Below are positions 1 to 8,981 of a stretch of DNA of 64,000 nucleotides, one piece after another (positions within the stretch are counted from its first letter, which is position 1; each line of letters begins with the position of its first letter). The DNA is from Methylobacter sp. (lineage in GTDB: Bacteria; Pseudomonadota; Gammaproteobacteria; Methylococcales; Methylomonadaceae): NCBI GenBank assembly GCA_030679035.1, contig JAUXTH010000189.1, positions 216,014 through 280,013 of the forward strand, read 5' to 3'. Below the pieces are notes generated by a model. That model saw only the letters and a list, made by a program, of their open reading frames with translations. It ran no database searches and was not told the DNA's origin. Position numbers and translations under genes: made by a program.

Positions 1-108
1 TCTCGCGATGAAGCCAGTGTAATCGTTTTTAATGAGCAAAATAAGATTGTAGATGTGGTAGATGATGCTTATGCGCAGTATCAGGTTCCTGATGATTTGA
101 TTTGGTAG
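1..108 (+). CDS. 3' end of a small conserved ORF (copy 1), truncated by window edge
   Basis: An open frame runs from base 1 to a TAG at 106-108. The peptide ends in VPDDLIW and contains the stretch VIVFNEQNK. The same peptide pattern recurs as a complete 43-codon ORF at 16340-16471, and the last 78 bases of the two copies are about 83% identical by eye. The start of this copy lies outside the window. I do not recognise the family and assign no function. The two copies lie on either side of the gas vesicle locus, both on the plus strand and facing into or away from minus-strand genes. Codon-position substitutions between the copies are mostly conservative, which suggests that they are translated. 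Confidence 0.5.
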   Translation, partial: SRDEASVIVFNEQNKIVDVVDDAYAQYQVPDDLIW

Positions 109-129
109 AGGGCGAATAAATTGGCGCTC

Positions 130-151
130 ACAACTAATTCAGATTAGTTGT
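130..151. terminator. Short inverted repeat between convergent genes
   Basis: Nine-base arms (130-138 and 143-151) enclose the loop TCAG. It lies just after the small ORF ending at 108 and before the convergent receiver gene ending at 271. Neither side carries a strong T run, so it is a weak bidirectional terminator candidate at best. Confidence 0.3.
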
Positions 152-270
152 AAACGTTTAGATCAGGAGGGGTCTTTAATACTCGAAAAGTGGTGGTATT
201 GGTTTTACTATCATTGAAAATCAAGACGATAAATTCTATCTCCAAGTGTTATTAAGCGCGATTGACCTGC

Positions 271-651
271 CTACTCTATCGGTTGTGATAGTGTGTGCAG
301 TGTTTTCAGCAATTCTTTATTGGTAAAGGGCTTAGCCAAGAAACCACAGATAATGCCTTCAACTATGGCATGACGAACAACAGGATCATCGTGATAGTGA
401 TAACCGGAAACCAGCACTATGCGCGGTCTTTCGTGCAACAGAGTACTAGCTCGGCGAGCTACTTCTAAACCATCCATATCCGGCAGTTTGGCATCTAAAA
501 ACACAATAGAAAAATCGCCGTGCGTCAGTTTAAAACAGGCATCTTCCCCATTGTAAGCCGTGATGACGTTGAAGCCTTGCGATTGAATGATATGGGAGAT
601 AGCCCAACACATATCAGGTTCATCATCGACTATCAGAATAGGTGTATTCAT
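271..651 (-). CDS. gvrC: Single-domain response regulator, last gene of gas vesicle locus (GvrC position)
   Basis: This 126-aa protein is a stand-alone receiver (CheY-like) domain with no output domain. The acidic pocket is DDE near residues 9-11, the phospho-acceptor is probably Asp53 (in FLDAKLPDMDG), and the conserved Lys is in the AKPF motif near the end. I chose ATG at 651 because the family start is usually a few residues before the ILIVDDE strand; a longer frame upstream would only add residues overlapping the kinase gene. It begins 4 bases after the kinase stop, so the two are co-transcribed and probably coupled. With the kinase it should act as a phosphorelay or phosphate sink feeding the gas vesicle activator. 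The name is by position relative to the Serratia 39006 locus. Confidence 0.8.
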   Translation of the reverse strand: MNTPILIVDDEPDMCWAISHIIQSQGFNVITAYNGEDACFKLTHGDFSIVFLDAKLPDMDGLEVARRASTLLHERPRIVLVSGYHYHDDPVVRHAIVEGIICGFLAKPFTNKELLKTLHTLSQPIE

Positions 652-655
652 GGCT

Positions 656-2116
656 TCAAAGTAGTGGCAGGGTGACGATGATAGTAGCACCTTCTCCATA
701 GCGGCTCTCCGCCTGAATAGAGCCAAGGTGTTGCTGAATAATGCTATAGCAAATTGACAAACCCAGCCCCGTGCCTTGTCCTACGGGCGAAGAGGTATGA
801 AATGGATCGAAGATTTTATCCAACTCGCCTGCGGGAATACCGATTCCCGTGTCAGAAACACGCACAATAACCCGATCTTCAAAGGTATCGACCACAATGC
901 GCAACACACCGCCCTCGGGCATCGCATTAATGGCATTGAGAAAAATATTCATAAATACCTGCTGCAATAAACCCGACACGCCCGACACCAAGATGTACTC
1001 TTTTTGCATGGGTAACAAAACCTGAATTTTCTGCACTTTAGCTTGATTAGTGACCAGATCAATGGTTTCTTTCAGTACCGAGTTCAGATCGACTTCTACC
1101 ATTTCGGTGTCGAGCGAAGAACGGGCAAAACGTAGCAGGTTCTCAATAATCGCTGAGGCTTTTTGAATATTAGTCTGTATTTTTCTTGAACATTCTTTGT
1201 GGAATTCAGCGGTGATATTGTCTTCCAGCAAAAATTGCGCGGCCGAAGAGCAAACAGCAAGCGGATTGCGAATTTCATGGGCGATACCGCCCGCCATGAC
1301 GCCTAATGCGGTCAACTTCTGTGACTGACGTAATTGCAGTTCCAGCTTGCGCCGCTCAGCCAAATCACGACCGACAACCACCGTGCCTACTGTTTGACCA
1401 TAATCATCTTTCATTGGTGAAAATACCCAGGAAATCAAAATACTACCGCCATTATTGGGCGTTAATAAATGAAATTCTGTGGTGTGCGATTCATTACTGT
1501 TCTTCATTTGCATGAAGATCAGTCGCACTGGCTGTTTTTGGGCAGTGTCGCAGAATTCAAAAAAGTATCGTCCATGAACTTCATGCGTGCTTAAACCCGA
1601 CAGCTTTTCCGCAGCCGAATTCCACGTTAATATGCGCCCCTCAATATCGGTCGAAAGAACTATATCGCTGGCACTTTCTACGACTGAAGCAAGGTGTCGC
1701 TCAACTCGACGCACTTCTTCAGAAAGGCGAACCTGTTCGGTTACATCTTCCATCAGCAGCATAATCTGATTGGCAGGAATGGGTAAAATTGAGTAGTAAT
1801 AAATTCGAATCGGCACACCTGGTGCGCGATAGGTCATTTTCTGACCATTGACGGGTGAGCCACTACGAAACACATTGCGTATGCGTTCTTCAATACCTGT
1901 ATTTTCTAAAATGACGGTCGGAAAGACTTCCGATAAAGGGCGACCAACTGTATTCGCGTTGCTACGCTGGCTTTTCAGTAAAAAATTCCGATTGACTGAA
2001 ACCACGTGCAGCTTTTCATCTACCATCAACACGGAAGAAGGAATAGCATCCAGTAACATATCGTACAGCAGTTCAAAATGATTCTTGGACTGTTTTTTAA
2101 AAGGATTATCTGACAT
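656..2116 (-). CDS. gvrB: Soluble PAS-PAS sensor histidine kinase (GvrB position)
   Basis: This 486-aa kinase has two PAS domains (about residues 15-125 and 140-255), a HisKA dimerisation helix with the phospho-accepting His280 in GIAHEIRNPL, and a HATPase domain with N, G1 (DTGIGIP) and G2 (GQGTGLGL) boxes. No membrane segment or signal peptide is visible, so it should sense a cytoplasmic cue such as redox, oxygen or nitrogen status through the PAS domains. The overall layout resembles NtrB-type kinases. It sits between the second gvpF/L gene and the receiver gene, and is the natural partner of the locus's NtrC-type regulator. No strong ribosome site is visible before ATG 2116. Confidence 0.85.
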   Translation of the reverse strand: MSDNPFKKQSKNHFELLYDMLLDAIPSSVLMVDEKLHVVSVNRNFLLKSQRSNANTVGRPLSEVFPTVILENTGIEERIRNVFRSGSPVNGQKMTYRAPGVPIRIYYYSILPIPANQIMLLMEDVTEQVRLSEEVRRVERHLASVVESASDIVLSTDIEGRILTWNSAAEKLSGLSTHEVHGRYFFEFCDTAQKQPVRLIFMQMKNSNESHTTEFHLLTPNNGGSILISWVFSPMKDDYGQTVGTVVVGRDLAERRKLELQLRQSQKLTALGVMAGGIAHEIRNPLAVCSSAAQFLLEDNITAEFHKECSRKIQTNIQKASAIIENLLRFARSSLDTEMVEVDLNSVLKETIDLVTNQAKVQKIQVLLPMQKEYILVSGVSGLLQQVFMNIFLNAINAMPEGGVLRIVVDTFEDRVIVRVSDTGIGIPAGELDKIFDPFHTSSPVGQGTGLGLSICYSIIQQHLGSIQAESRYGEGATIIVTLPLL

Positions 2117-2128
2117 TATGGTTTGTAG

Positions 2129-2818
2129 CTAACTGGCGAAGTTATAGGGAGGCCAAGGCCCACTGATGAATCCTATATCTGTTATGCTATCGGCCAGGAC
2201 ATTTAATTTGTCACGAAATGCCTGTAACTCGGCGCGAGGCACTAGATAGCTCAGCAGGTAAGTATGCTGTCCATTAAAAACGCTGATTGCCGCGCAGTGC
2301 TGATGATACAGTCCTGCTAACGCATTATTCAGTATGATCGCTTGCTGTTCGGCATGTTCGGGTACGGCGTAAGCGCGTTTTCGCGCCAGCAAATAGTCGT
2401 GACCGCTAACTTGCGGCGTGATAACGACATTGTCTGCAGCTAAATCTAGCGGTAGCCGTATGCCCATTTCTTCACAATTCGCAAGCATTGCTAATCGTGT
2501 TCGGTAACGCGCCTCATGGTCGAGTAAATGCTGTGTTACCGCGTATTCGTCTGCTAACACACTGCCATAGCGCATAGGAATGAGCGTGGTTTGTTGATGA
2601 ATGCGCATTACCTGTTCGCCAAAAGCCAGCACTACAGCCGGTTCGTGACTGATTTCCGTTTCGCCAAGTTTAACTATAGCCGCTAACTTTGCTGCTTTAA
2701 TCAACTGCATCCCAGGTTCGGCTGCCAGCGGTGCGTCTTCGGCAACAATGCCATACAGTAACAAGGCTCTTCTGGGCGTAGTCGAAGCCTGTCCTGAGCT
2801 TGGCCGAAGGGGGGTCAT
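2129..2818 (-). CDS. gvpF3: Gas vesicle protein GvpF/GvpL family (GvpF3 position)
   Basis: GvpF/L proteins are accessory proteins that bind GvpA and help nucleate vesicle assembly. This 229-aa copy shows the family core (LYGIVAED at the start, an MRYG motif near the middle, and YLLSYLVPR with GPWPPYNFAS at the end). ATG at 2818 overlaps the TGA of the preceding gene (ATGA), which decides the start. Residues 3-15 are not family sequence: they are encoded by a dispersed palindromic repeat (2774-2810) inserted directly after the start codon. A longer frame starting at 2836 is less likely because it overlaps the upstream gene more and lacks a ribosome site. Confidence 0.85.
   Translation of the reverse strand: MTPLRPSSGQASTTPRRALLLYGIVAEDAPLAAEPGMQLIKAAKLAAIVKLGETEISHEPAVVLAFGEQVMRIHQQTTLIPMRYGSVLADEYAVTQHLLDHEARYRTRLAMLANCEEMGIRLPLDLAADNVVITPQVSGHDYLLARKRAYAVPEHAEQQAIILNNALAGLYHQHCAAISVFNGQHTYLLSYLVPRAELQAFRDKLNVLADSITDIGFISGPWPPYNFAS
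2774..2810. repeat. Coding palindromic element, copy in gvpF3
   Basis: The core reads like CCTGTCCTGAGC plus a CGAAGG end, with GTAGTCGAAG before it. Related copies lie inside three other genes at 3739-3762, 10700-10740 and 24252-24320. Here it encodes the extreme N-terminus of the GvpF/L protein without breaking the frame. Confidence 0.75.
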
Positions 2819-3654
2819 GACACGACAAGTTGGCAAAAACTATAGGCTGCCCACGGGCCTGTCACACGAAAACTAAAACCGTAGGCTTCATAGCGGTCGG
2901 CAATGTTACTGACTTGCTGCTGAAACGCGGCAACCTCTTTCACAGGGAGTAAGTACGCCCAATGCAAAACTTTATCATCCAACAACCGTCGTGAGCGAAA
3001 ATCACGCATCAAGGGGCGCAATTGGTTTTGCATTGAGGTCAAGCATTGTGCCAGCCAGTCGTTCAAATCAGAGCTTAAGGTGCGGCGTAATTTCTGCTCT
3101 TCCAGATGACGGCGGCCTGCGGCTTCAGGCAAACAAAAACGACCGGAGTGCAGACCTTCGGCGAATAAAGAGTCAACCGCCTGTTTACGATCCAGTGTTG
3201 CTTCCAGTGACCATTCTTGGCAGCCTTTTATATGCTGTAGTACCGCCAACACTTCAGTAGAGCGGTGCGTCATTTCCTGCTCCAACGCGCTCACACTGGA
3301 AAATAGCGTACCGAACGATAAAGGATAAACCGAACCTTGATCCATCGCCGCGCCAGTTCCCGACTGGCTTGCGGCATACACACCATCCCTGGCGATAAGC
3401 CTGTCGATGATCAGCGCGTGCCGGCAAGCGCGTGGCGTTAGCCATGCGACATTCTGGACGTTGTTTTCACCGATTTCACCGGTAAAATCGGATAGCAGCA
3501 CCGAACTGATCACCGCATTCAACCCAGCGCATTGATGTACGCTAATCGGATGCTGATTGTCGACGCCCAAAATCGGCGGTGCGACTGAATCGGGCAAAGT
3601 AAAACCATACACATAAATAGCTTGGGTGGTCTGCACTTCAGTGATCACCGTCAT
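2815..3654 (-). CDS. gvpF2: Gas vesicle protein GvpF/GvpL family (GvpF2 position)
   Basis: This 279-aa GvpF/L protein begins with the family's IYVYGFTLPDS strand and ends with FRVTGPWAAYSFC, the usual C-terminal GPWxxYxF signature. GvpF/L proteins are accessory assembly factors, some of them incorporated at low level in the vesicle. ATG 3654 overlaps the TGA of the CDC48-like gene, and its own TGA overlaps the next start, so three genes are translationally coupled. It is longer than the neighbouring copy because of a mid-protein insertion rich in charged helices (about residues 150-230). Confidence 0.88.
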   Translation of the reverse strand: MTVITEVQTTQAIYVYGFTLPDSVAPPILGVDNQHPISVHQCAGLNAVISSVLLSDFTGEIGENNVQNVAWLTPRACRHALIIDRLIARDGVYAASQSGTGAAMDQGSVYPLSFGTLFSSVSALEQEMTHRSTEVLAVLQHIKGCQEWSLEATLDRKQAVDSLFAEGLHSGRFCLPEAAGRRHLEEQKLRRTLSSDLNDWLAQCLTSMQNQLRPLMRDFRSRRLLDDKVLHWAYLLPVKEVAAFQQQVSNIADRYEAYGFSFRVTGPWAAYSFCQLVVS

Positions 3655-5813
3655 GCCTCATCGCCAAACATTTCTGCAATCACTTCGTCAAAATCATGCA
3701 GTTCTATGCGTACCGTCAGTTTCACTGGCACCTCATCGCCTTTCGACTGGCTCAGGACAGGCTCTTTGCTTTGTTGTACTGCGCGGCGCAATGCCGCTAG
3801 CGCGGCGCGATTACACACTGCCGCCAATTCGGCGCCACTGGCATCGTGACAACGCGCGGCTAAATCTTCGGCACGAATATTTGCACCCAAAGGCTTATTA
3901 CGCAAATGCACCGCCAGAATCTGCCGCCGCGCGTCCTCATCGGGCAGGCCCAGTTCGATGATTTCATCAAAGCGTCCCGGACGCAGCATCGCGGGATCGA
4001 TTAAATCCGCACGATTAGTCGCGCCCATAACGAAAACGCCTTTGAGTTCTTCCAAGCCATCCATTTCAGATAAAAATTGACTCAACACCCGTTCAGCAAC
4101 ATGTGAATCGGTCGCGCCTTCACCACGAGCGGGGACGACAGAATCGACTTCATCGAGAAAAATAATGCACGGTGAAGCCTGACGGGCTTTGTGAAACAGT
4201 TCTCGCACCCCCTGTTCAGAATCACCGACATAGCGCGACATCAGTGCCGGCCCTTTGACTGAAATGACGTTAACGCCACTTTCATTAGCGACGGCTTTAG
4301 CAATCAGCGTCTTCCCTACGCCGGGCGGACCTGCCAACAGCAAGCCTTTAGGCGGTTTCACGCCCGCTTGCAGATAGAGGTCTGGGTATTTGATCGGCCA
4401 CTCTACCGACTCTATCAAGCGACGACGCACATCATCCAAACCGCCGACATCTTCCCAGCGCACATCGGGAATATCGACAAATAGCTCACGAATCGCTGAC
4501 GGCGATACTTCACACAAAGCGGCACGAAAATCATCCATTGTTACCGTCAACGCCGCCAGACGGTCATAAGGCAATTCTGCGGCACTGAAATCAATTTCAG
4601 GCAGTAAACGGCGTAAAGCGCTCATCGCGGCTTCGCGGCATAAGGCTTCCAAATCGGCACCGACAAAACCGTGGGTGACATCGGCAATTACGTTCAGGTC
4701 AACATCGGCATTGAGCGGCATTCCTGTACTGTGAATTTCGATAATCTCGCGGCGACCTTCGCGGTCTGGAATAGGAATGGTGATTTCTCGATCAAAGCGC
4801 CCTGGACGACGCAACGCGGGATCAAGCGCATTGGGTAGATTGGTTGCGGCGATGACGATGACTTTGCCCCGACTCTTAAGACCATCCATTAATGCGAGCA
4901 ATTGCGCAACGATACGCTTCTCTACATCACCGACTACCTTGTCACGGCGCGGTGCAATAGAGTCAATTTCATCCAGAAAAATGATGCTGGGCCCTTTACG
5001 TCCGGCTTCCTCAAAAATTTTGCGTAAATGGGCTTCGCTTTCACCGTAAAACTTATGCACGATCTCCGGGCCACTGATGGTGAAAAACTGCGCATCGGTT
5101 TCTTGCGCAATAATGCGGGCGATCAGGGTTTTGCCGCATCCCGGAGGGCCAGTGAGCAGCACACCTTTGGGGGCGTCTATGCCTAAACGTTCGAAGACTT
5201 CAGGATAGCGCAACGGCAGCTCGATCATTTCCCGAATGCGCCGCACTTGACCTTTAAGACCGCCTACGTCTTCATAAGATAAACGTTGTGTATCAGGACT
5301 GGTATTTTTGGCTTCGCTCGATTTACTGATCACTAATGTAGTAGTCGGATTGATCAGCACTGCACCTGCTGGCGTGGTGCTGTCGACTCTGAAATCAGCA
5401 GAACGACTGCCAAACAGATGAGCGCGTAATAAATCGCCTTTCTGCACGGGCAAGCCGTCGAGTAGACTGCCGATGTAATCCAAGTCACGCTGGCTGGGAG
5501 TAATCGTAGTGGGAATGAGGACGATACGCGTGGCGTGTTTGCATGACACAGGTTCGATCTGGACCTTTTCATCTAAGCTCAGTCCTGCATTGCGCCGCGT
5601 TAAGCCGTCCAATTGCACAATGCCTTTATTGCGCATATCAGGATAAGTCGGCATCAGCTTGGCAATCCCCATGCCTTTTTTACTGTTTAACTGCACAATG
5701 TCACCGACGGACAAGTTCAATTTAGCCATATCGGCGGGGTCTAAACGGGCGTAACCGCGTCCAGCATCCTTAGGCAAGGCTTCAGCCACTTTGAGCTTGA
5801 GTTCTTCAGACAT
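3651..5813 (-). CDS. gvpZ: CDC48/VAT-type double AAA+ ATPase of the gas vesicle locus (GvpZ position)
   Basis: This 720-aa protein has the architecture of archaeal VAT and eukaryotic CDC48/p97: an N-domain (about 1-170) and two AAA+ modules. D1 has Walker A GPPGCGKT near 222 and Walker B IIFLDEID; D2 has GPPGVGKT near 494 and IIFLDEVD. Both have arginine-finger style RRPGRFD or LRPGRFD segments, so both rings should hydrolyse ATP. CDC48-like genes are often found in gas vesicle loci, and the likely role is remodelling or extracting GvpA family proteins during assembly. Residues about 684-691 come from a palindromic repeat (3739-3762) inserted in frame close to the C-terminus. The start is 8 bases after the gvpH stop. 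Confidence 0.88.
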   Translation of the reverse strand: MSEELKLKVAEALPKDAGRGYARLDPADMAKLNLSVGDIVQLNSKKGMGIAKLMPTYPDMRNKGIVQLDGLTRRNAGLSLDEKVQIEPVSCKHATRIVLIPTTITPSQRDLDYIGSLLDGLPVQKGDLLRAHLFGSRSADFRVDSTTPAGAVLINPTTTLVISKSSEAKNTSPDTQRLSYEDVGGLKGQVRRIREMIELPLRYPEVFERLGIDAPKGVLLTGPPGCGKTLIARIIAQETDAQFFTISGPEIVHKFYGESEAHLRKIFEEAGRKGPSIIFLDEIDSIAPRRDKVVGDVEKRIVAQLLALMDGLKSRGKVIVIAATNLPNALDPALRRPGRFDREITIPIPDREGRREIIEIHSTGMPLNADVDLNVIADVTHGFVGADLEALCREAAMSALRRLLPEIDFSAAELPYDRLAALTVTMDDFRAALCEVSPSAIRELFVDIPDVRWEDVGGLDDVRRRLIESVEWPIKYPDLYLQAGVKPPKGLLLAGPPGVGKTLIAKAVANESGVNVISVKGPALMSRYVGDSEQGVRELFHKARQASPCIIFLDEVDSVVPARGEGATDSHVAERVLSQFLSEMDGLEELKGVFVMGATNRADLIDPAMLRPGRFDEIIELGLPDEDARRQILAVHLRNKPLGANIRAEDLAARCHDASGAELAAVCNRAALAALRRAVQQSKEPVLSQSKGDEVPVKLTVRIELHDFDEVIAEMFGDEA
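3739..3762. repeat. Coding palindromic element, copy in the CDC48-like gene
   Basis: This short copy of the element family contains the CTCAGGACAGG core. It encodes PVLSQSKG in frame near the C-terminus of the ATPase, after the last AAA helical domain. Confidence 0.7.
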
Positions 5814-5820
5814 GACCGCC

Positions 5821-6327
5821 TCACTTTTTTAGTTTGACTTCCAAAATGCCGTTACGACAAGACCGTTCCATCGCTTTGTCATCAAACGAACGCGGCAACA
5901 CGATTTCTTTATGATATTTCTTGCTGCCTCTTTCAGCGTGAAGCGTCAGAATGTCGCCGTCCAAGTCTAAATGCACATCCTCATCAGCGACCCCCGGCAT
6001 TTCCGCCAATACCAAGACATGATCGCTTTCTTCGATGACATCGACCAGCGGTTCAGACACTTCCTGCACTGTGGTTTCACCGGTTTGCTCATCTCGGCGT
6101 ATATTGCCGAAAGGCTCTACGCGAGTTTCCTGGTTCTCATCCAAGCCCATTTTTACTGAAAAACCGTAAACTGCCTTAGCATTTTTGCCGCTGCTCGTGT
6201 CGATATCGAACGCACCGCTACGCTTTATTTGTTCACCGGTTTCCGCCAATTTTTCCACCAAATCGCCTAAGCCGCGCAAAATGCCTTCGACATTGCCGGT
6301 CAAGTTACCTTTTTTTTTGCTACTCAT
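5821..6327 (-). CDS. gvpH: Gas vesicle protein GvpH, Hsp20/alpha-crystallin-like
   Basis: This 168-aa protein has an N-terminal helix-rich part (about 1-85) and a C-terminal alpha-crystallin domain (about 90-165, LVDVIEESDHVLVLAEMPG through GILEVKLKK). GvpH proteins of haloarchaea and bacteria are small-heat-shock-like chaperones thought to stabilise vesicle proteins. The C-terminal IxI motif typical of full Hsp20 proteins is absent, because the protein ends at KLKK, so oligomerisation may differ. ATG 6327 overlaps the TGA of the upstream activator gene, so the chaperone is coupled to the regulator. Confidence 0.88.
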   Translation of the reverse strand: MSSKKKGNLTGNVEGILRGLGDLVEKLAETGEQIKRSGAFDIDTSSGKNAKAVYGFSVKMGLDENQETRVEPFGNIRRDEQTGETTVQEVSEPLVDVIEESDHVLVLAEMPGVADEDVHLDLDGDILTLHAERGSKKYHKEIVLPRSFDDKAMERSCRNGILEVKLKK

Positions 6328-7745
6328 GATTGTTTTACCTCGGCTGCATTGATTTTTTTGAGTTTGGAATGTAGCGTTTTGTAGTCAATATTCAAACGCC
6401 GCGCTGCTTCCGCCTTGTTGTTGCCTGTTTTTTTCAGGGTGTCTTGAATGATGATACGTTCTATTTGATCAATGTTTAGCTGGGTGATCTTTTTGAGGGA
6501 CGACCCTTCGAGACAGAAATTCCACATAGTGTTTGGATGATATTCGTTTGTCGGCTGTGGCGGTTCTATCTCTTTTATGAACAGACCTAAGTCATCAACA
6601 TCAATCTCTTTTTCGGATACTAAAACAGCACGGCGAATAACGGCGCGTAATTCGCGCACATTACCCGGCCAATGATAGCGTAGAAGTATTTCTTTAGCGG
6701 CAACAGAAAAATCGAGTGGTGTTTTGTCTAGCTCGATGCAGGTTTCTGTCATAAAGCGATCGGCTAAAAATAGAATATCCTCATGACGGCTGTGTAACGG
6801 CGGGATACGAATGACATATTCATTCAAACGGTAATATAAATCCTCACGAAATTTCCCTTTAACCACTGCGTCCAGCAAACCCTCATTGCTGGCAGCAAGT
6901 ACGCGCACATTGACCGGAATGGGTTTGGTTGCGCCAATACGATAAACAACGCGCTCTTGTAGTACGCGCAATAATTTGGATTGTGCGGATAATGACATGT
7001 TGGCGATTTCATCCAGGAATAAGGTGCCGCCGTCAGCGGCTTCAAACTTGCCTGTTTGTACGCGATCCGCACCCGTGTATGAGCCTTTTTCATGGCCGAA
7101 TAATTCGTTTTCGATCAGCGAATCCGGAATAGCGCCACAATCAATGGGAATAAAAACGCCTGTCGCGCGTTGGCTGGCTAAGTGAATGTTTTTTGCGATC
7201 AGTTCCTTGCCTGTTCCCGTTTCGCCTTGAATAATAACTGAAAAATCCGTGTGTGCCACGTTAATAACATCTCTGATAACAGATTGAATATTTTGACTAT
7301 TACCCATCATGGCAGCGATGCGGTTTTTAGTGTTTATGGTGGCTTTGCAGTTTGAATGGTGTTTACCTCCGCGCGTTTGCATAGCGCGGTTCACCAGCTC
7401 TAATACTCGATTGTTATCGAACGGTTTGGGAATGTAATCCCAGGCGCCTGCTTTAATAGCACAAACGGCACTAAGGATGCCAACATTGCCGGTAATAATG
7501 ATAACGGGGAGTTGCGGGTACAGAGAGTGGGTACTGGCTAATACCGCCATACCGCTGTGTTTAGGGATAATGCTGTCGAGTAGCAGTACATCAGGTTCAC
7601 GTTGAGACAATAATTTTATCGCCATGTCGCCGTCGTAACCTTGCTGGGTTTCATAGCCGGCTTTTTCCAGTAGGTGCGACAGCAGATCACAAATGTCTTT
7701 GTCGTCATCAATTATCAAAACATAGCCAGGATCAATGCTTTTCAT
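6324..7745 (-). CDS. gvrA: NtrC-family sigma-54-dependent response regulator (GvrA position)
   Basis: This 473-aa protein has a receiver domain (1-120, phospho-acceptor about Asp57 in LLLDSIIP), a central AAA+ domain (about 145-375, Walker A GETGTGKE, Walker [10 protein letters not shown]) and a Fis-type DNA-binding helix-turn-helix at the C-terminus (NKAEAARRLNIDYKTLHSKL). The sigma-54 contact loop reads GSYTGA rather than the usual GAFTGA; Ser and Tyr at these positions occur in functional relatives. It should activate a sigma-54 promoter, and one is present before gvpA (15985-16000). It heads the second half of the gas vesicle locus and is followed by gvpH with an ATGA overlap. Confidence 0.9.
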   Translation of the reverse strand: MKSIDPGYVLIIDDDKDICDLLSHLLEKAGYETQQGYDGDMAIKLLSQREPDVLLLDSIIPKHSGMAVLASTHSLYPQLPVIIITGNVGILSAVCAIKAGAWDYIPKPFDNNRVLELVNRAMQTRGGKHHSNCKATINTKNRIAAMMGNSQNIQSVIRDVINVAHTDFSVIIQGETGTGKELIAKNIHLASQRATGVFIPIDCGAIPDSLIENELFGHEKGSYTGADRVQTGKFEAADGGTLFLDEIANMSLSAQSKLLRVLQERVVYRIGATKPIPVNVRVLAASNEGLLDAVVKGKFREDLYYRLNEYVIRIPPLHSRHEDILFLADRFMTETCIELDKTPLDFSVAAKEILLRYHWPGNVRELRAVIRRAVLVSEKEIDVDDLGLFIKEIEPPQPTNEYHPNTMWNFCLEGSSLKKITQLNIDQIERIIIQDTLKKTGNNKAEAARRLNIDYKTLHSKLKKINAAEVKQS

Positions 7746-7958
7746 TTAATAAATCCAGTGGGTCAAGATTTGATGGGGTACTGTTTGCGATGGATGCGCA
7801 GAACAACACATACGTTAAAACGGAGTGGCAAAAAAGCGTTACCCGATTTCTTAAGGTATTAAACTGGAGTTCAACGCAGGTGGAACGCTTACATCGAAAC
7901 ACCGTAAAAAAGAAGCCGCTATGATTTCATCAAAACCATCCGAAACCATAAATATTCT

Positions 7959-7986
7959 ATTGTATGATATGTGTATGACATGTTAA
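7959..7986 (-). promoter_or_regulatory. Candidate sigma-70 promoter for the gvrA-gvpH-gvpZ-gvpF2-gvpF3-gvrB-gvrC operon
   Basis: On the minus strand TTAACA (7986-7981) and TACAAT (7964-7959) are spaced by 16 bases, each matching five of six consensus positions. Transcription would start near 7952, leaving a leader of about 200 bases before gvrA. I saw no sigma-54 element in this 263-base gap. Prediction by eye only. Confidence 0.4.
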
Positions 7987-8008
7987 ATATTCTGGTAGCT
8001 ATTCTCTC

Positions 8009-8584
8009 CTATACCTGGATGCCACTGGGTTTCCCCAAAGGTTGAATGAGCACGATGTCTTTGGGTAATTTTGTTTCAATGTTATGCATTAGCCCCAGAA
8101 AAAGTATCGCTAATTCGTCGTCTTGCAATGTTTCGTTAATACGTTGAGCAATATAATCATCTCGCCGACTTAATAATGCTTGCGCTGATTCCAAAGACGA
8201 TTCGGTTCGCTCCGCAGACTGTAATAATTGCGTCATTAGGGCATGTTCCTGTAGTAACAGCTCGGGTGATTCCGTTCCCATCAGCATAGCCCCTTTATGC
8301 TGTAAAGCAAGTAATAACCTGTAATTCTGACTACCCGATTTAGCGACATCGGCAACTATTTCATTTTCTTTTCCGCAAACAGGCAGACCATCTTGATAGA
8401 TTTTCAAGTTTGTATAATCCAGTCCTAAACCTTCAATCGTTGTTGCGATCATTGTCCAGAAATGTTCAATGGCGGCAAGATGCTCGTGTGCTTGTTCTTC
8501 AGTTCGCAAATTGTTTACCGCTTCGCCCAGTGTTCCTAAATCCTTGGCGCTGTGAATAATGGGAAAATGAATCAGTGCACGCAT
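8009..8584 (-). CDS. gvpY: Gas vesicle locus protein of unknown function (GvpY position)
   Basis: I do not recognise this 191-aa protein as a member of a characterised family. It is soluble, mostly helical in appearance, with a central LLLALQHKGAMLMG stretch and a charged middle region (about 95-150). No motif suggests catalysis. It lies 13 bases after the third GvpA homologue and is the last gene before the gap preceding gvrA, which is the GvpY position in the Serratia 39006 order. Being last in the structural operon, it is probably an assembly or stoichiometry factor; this is inference from position. Confidence 0.65.
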   Translation of the reverse strand: MRALIHFPIIHSAKDLGTLGEAVNNLRTEEQAHEHLAAIEHFWTMIATTIEGLGLDYTNLKIYQDGLPVCGKENEIVADVAKSGSQNYRLLLALQHKGAMLMGTESPELLLQEHALMTQLLQSAERTESSLESAQALLSRRDDYIAQRINETLQDDELAILFLGLMHNIETKLPKDIVLIQPLGKPSGIQV

Positions 8585-8597
8585 GAAAAGGCAATCC

Positions 8598-8930
8598 TTA
8601 TGTGTGTGTTTCTTCGATAACGGTCGGCATAGCTTCCAAACGAGCTTCCAAACGCTGTAGACGTTCTTCTAACTCTGTAACGGGTAAAGATGATGCTGCT
8701 CTAGCTCTGGAATCAAACGCAGGATTGCCGCTCCACCAATCTAAACCCATTTCTACAGCTTTATCTACAGAACAAATAAGTAGGCGAATTTCCAATGTCA
8801 ACAATTCCACTTCAACCAGCCTGATTCGAATATCACCACTGATGACGATACCTTTATCCAATAATCGCTCTAACAAATCAGCTACGGTGGTCGAGTTGGT
8901 TGAGTGGGTTAATTTTTTGTTGTCGCTCAT
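8598..8930 (-). CDS. gvpA3: Minor gas vesicle structural protein, GvpA/GvpJ family (GvpA3 position)
   Basis: The first 75 of 110 residues are the GvpA fold: VADLLERLLDKGIVISGDIRIRLVEVELL aligns with the helix-strand-strand-helix core of GvpA, but with charged replacements in the strands. A C-terminal extension (about 76-110) carries an acidic coiled-coil segment (ELEERLQRLEARLEAM). GvpJ and GvpM-type homologues with such tails are needed in small amounts to start or shape vesicles and do not form the bulk shell. AAGGA precedes ATG 8930. Confidence 0.85.
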   Translation of the reverse strand: MSDNKKLTHSTNSTTVADLLERLLDKGIVISGDIRIRLVEVELLTLEIRLLICSVDKAVEMGLDWWSGNPAFDSRARAASSLPVTELEERLQRLEARLEAMPTVIEETHT

Positions 8931-8981
8931 GGTGTAAATCCTTACAGTAGTCGACCTAAAGGTCTCAAAGCCACATTTTCA

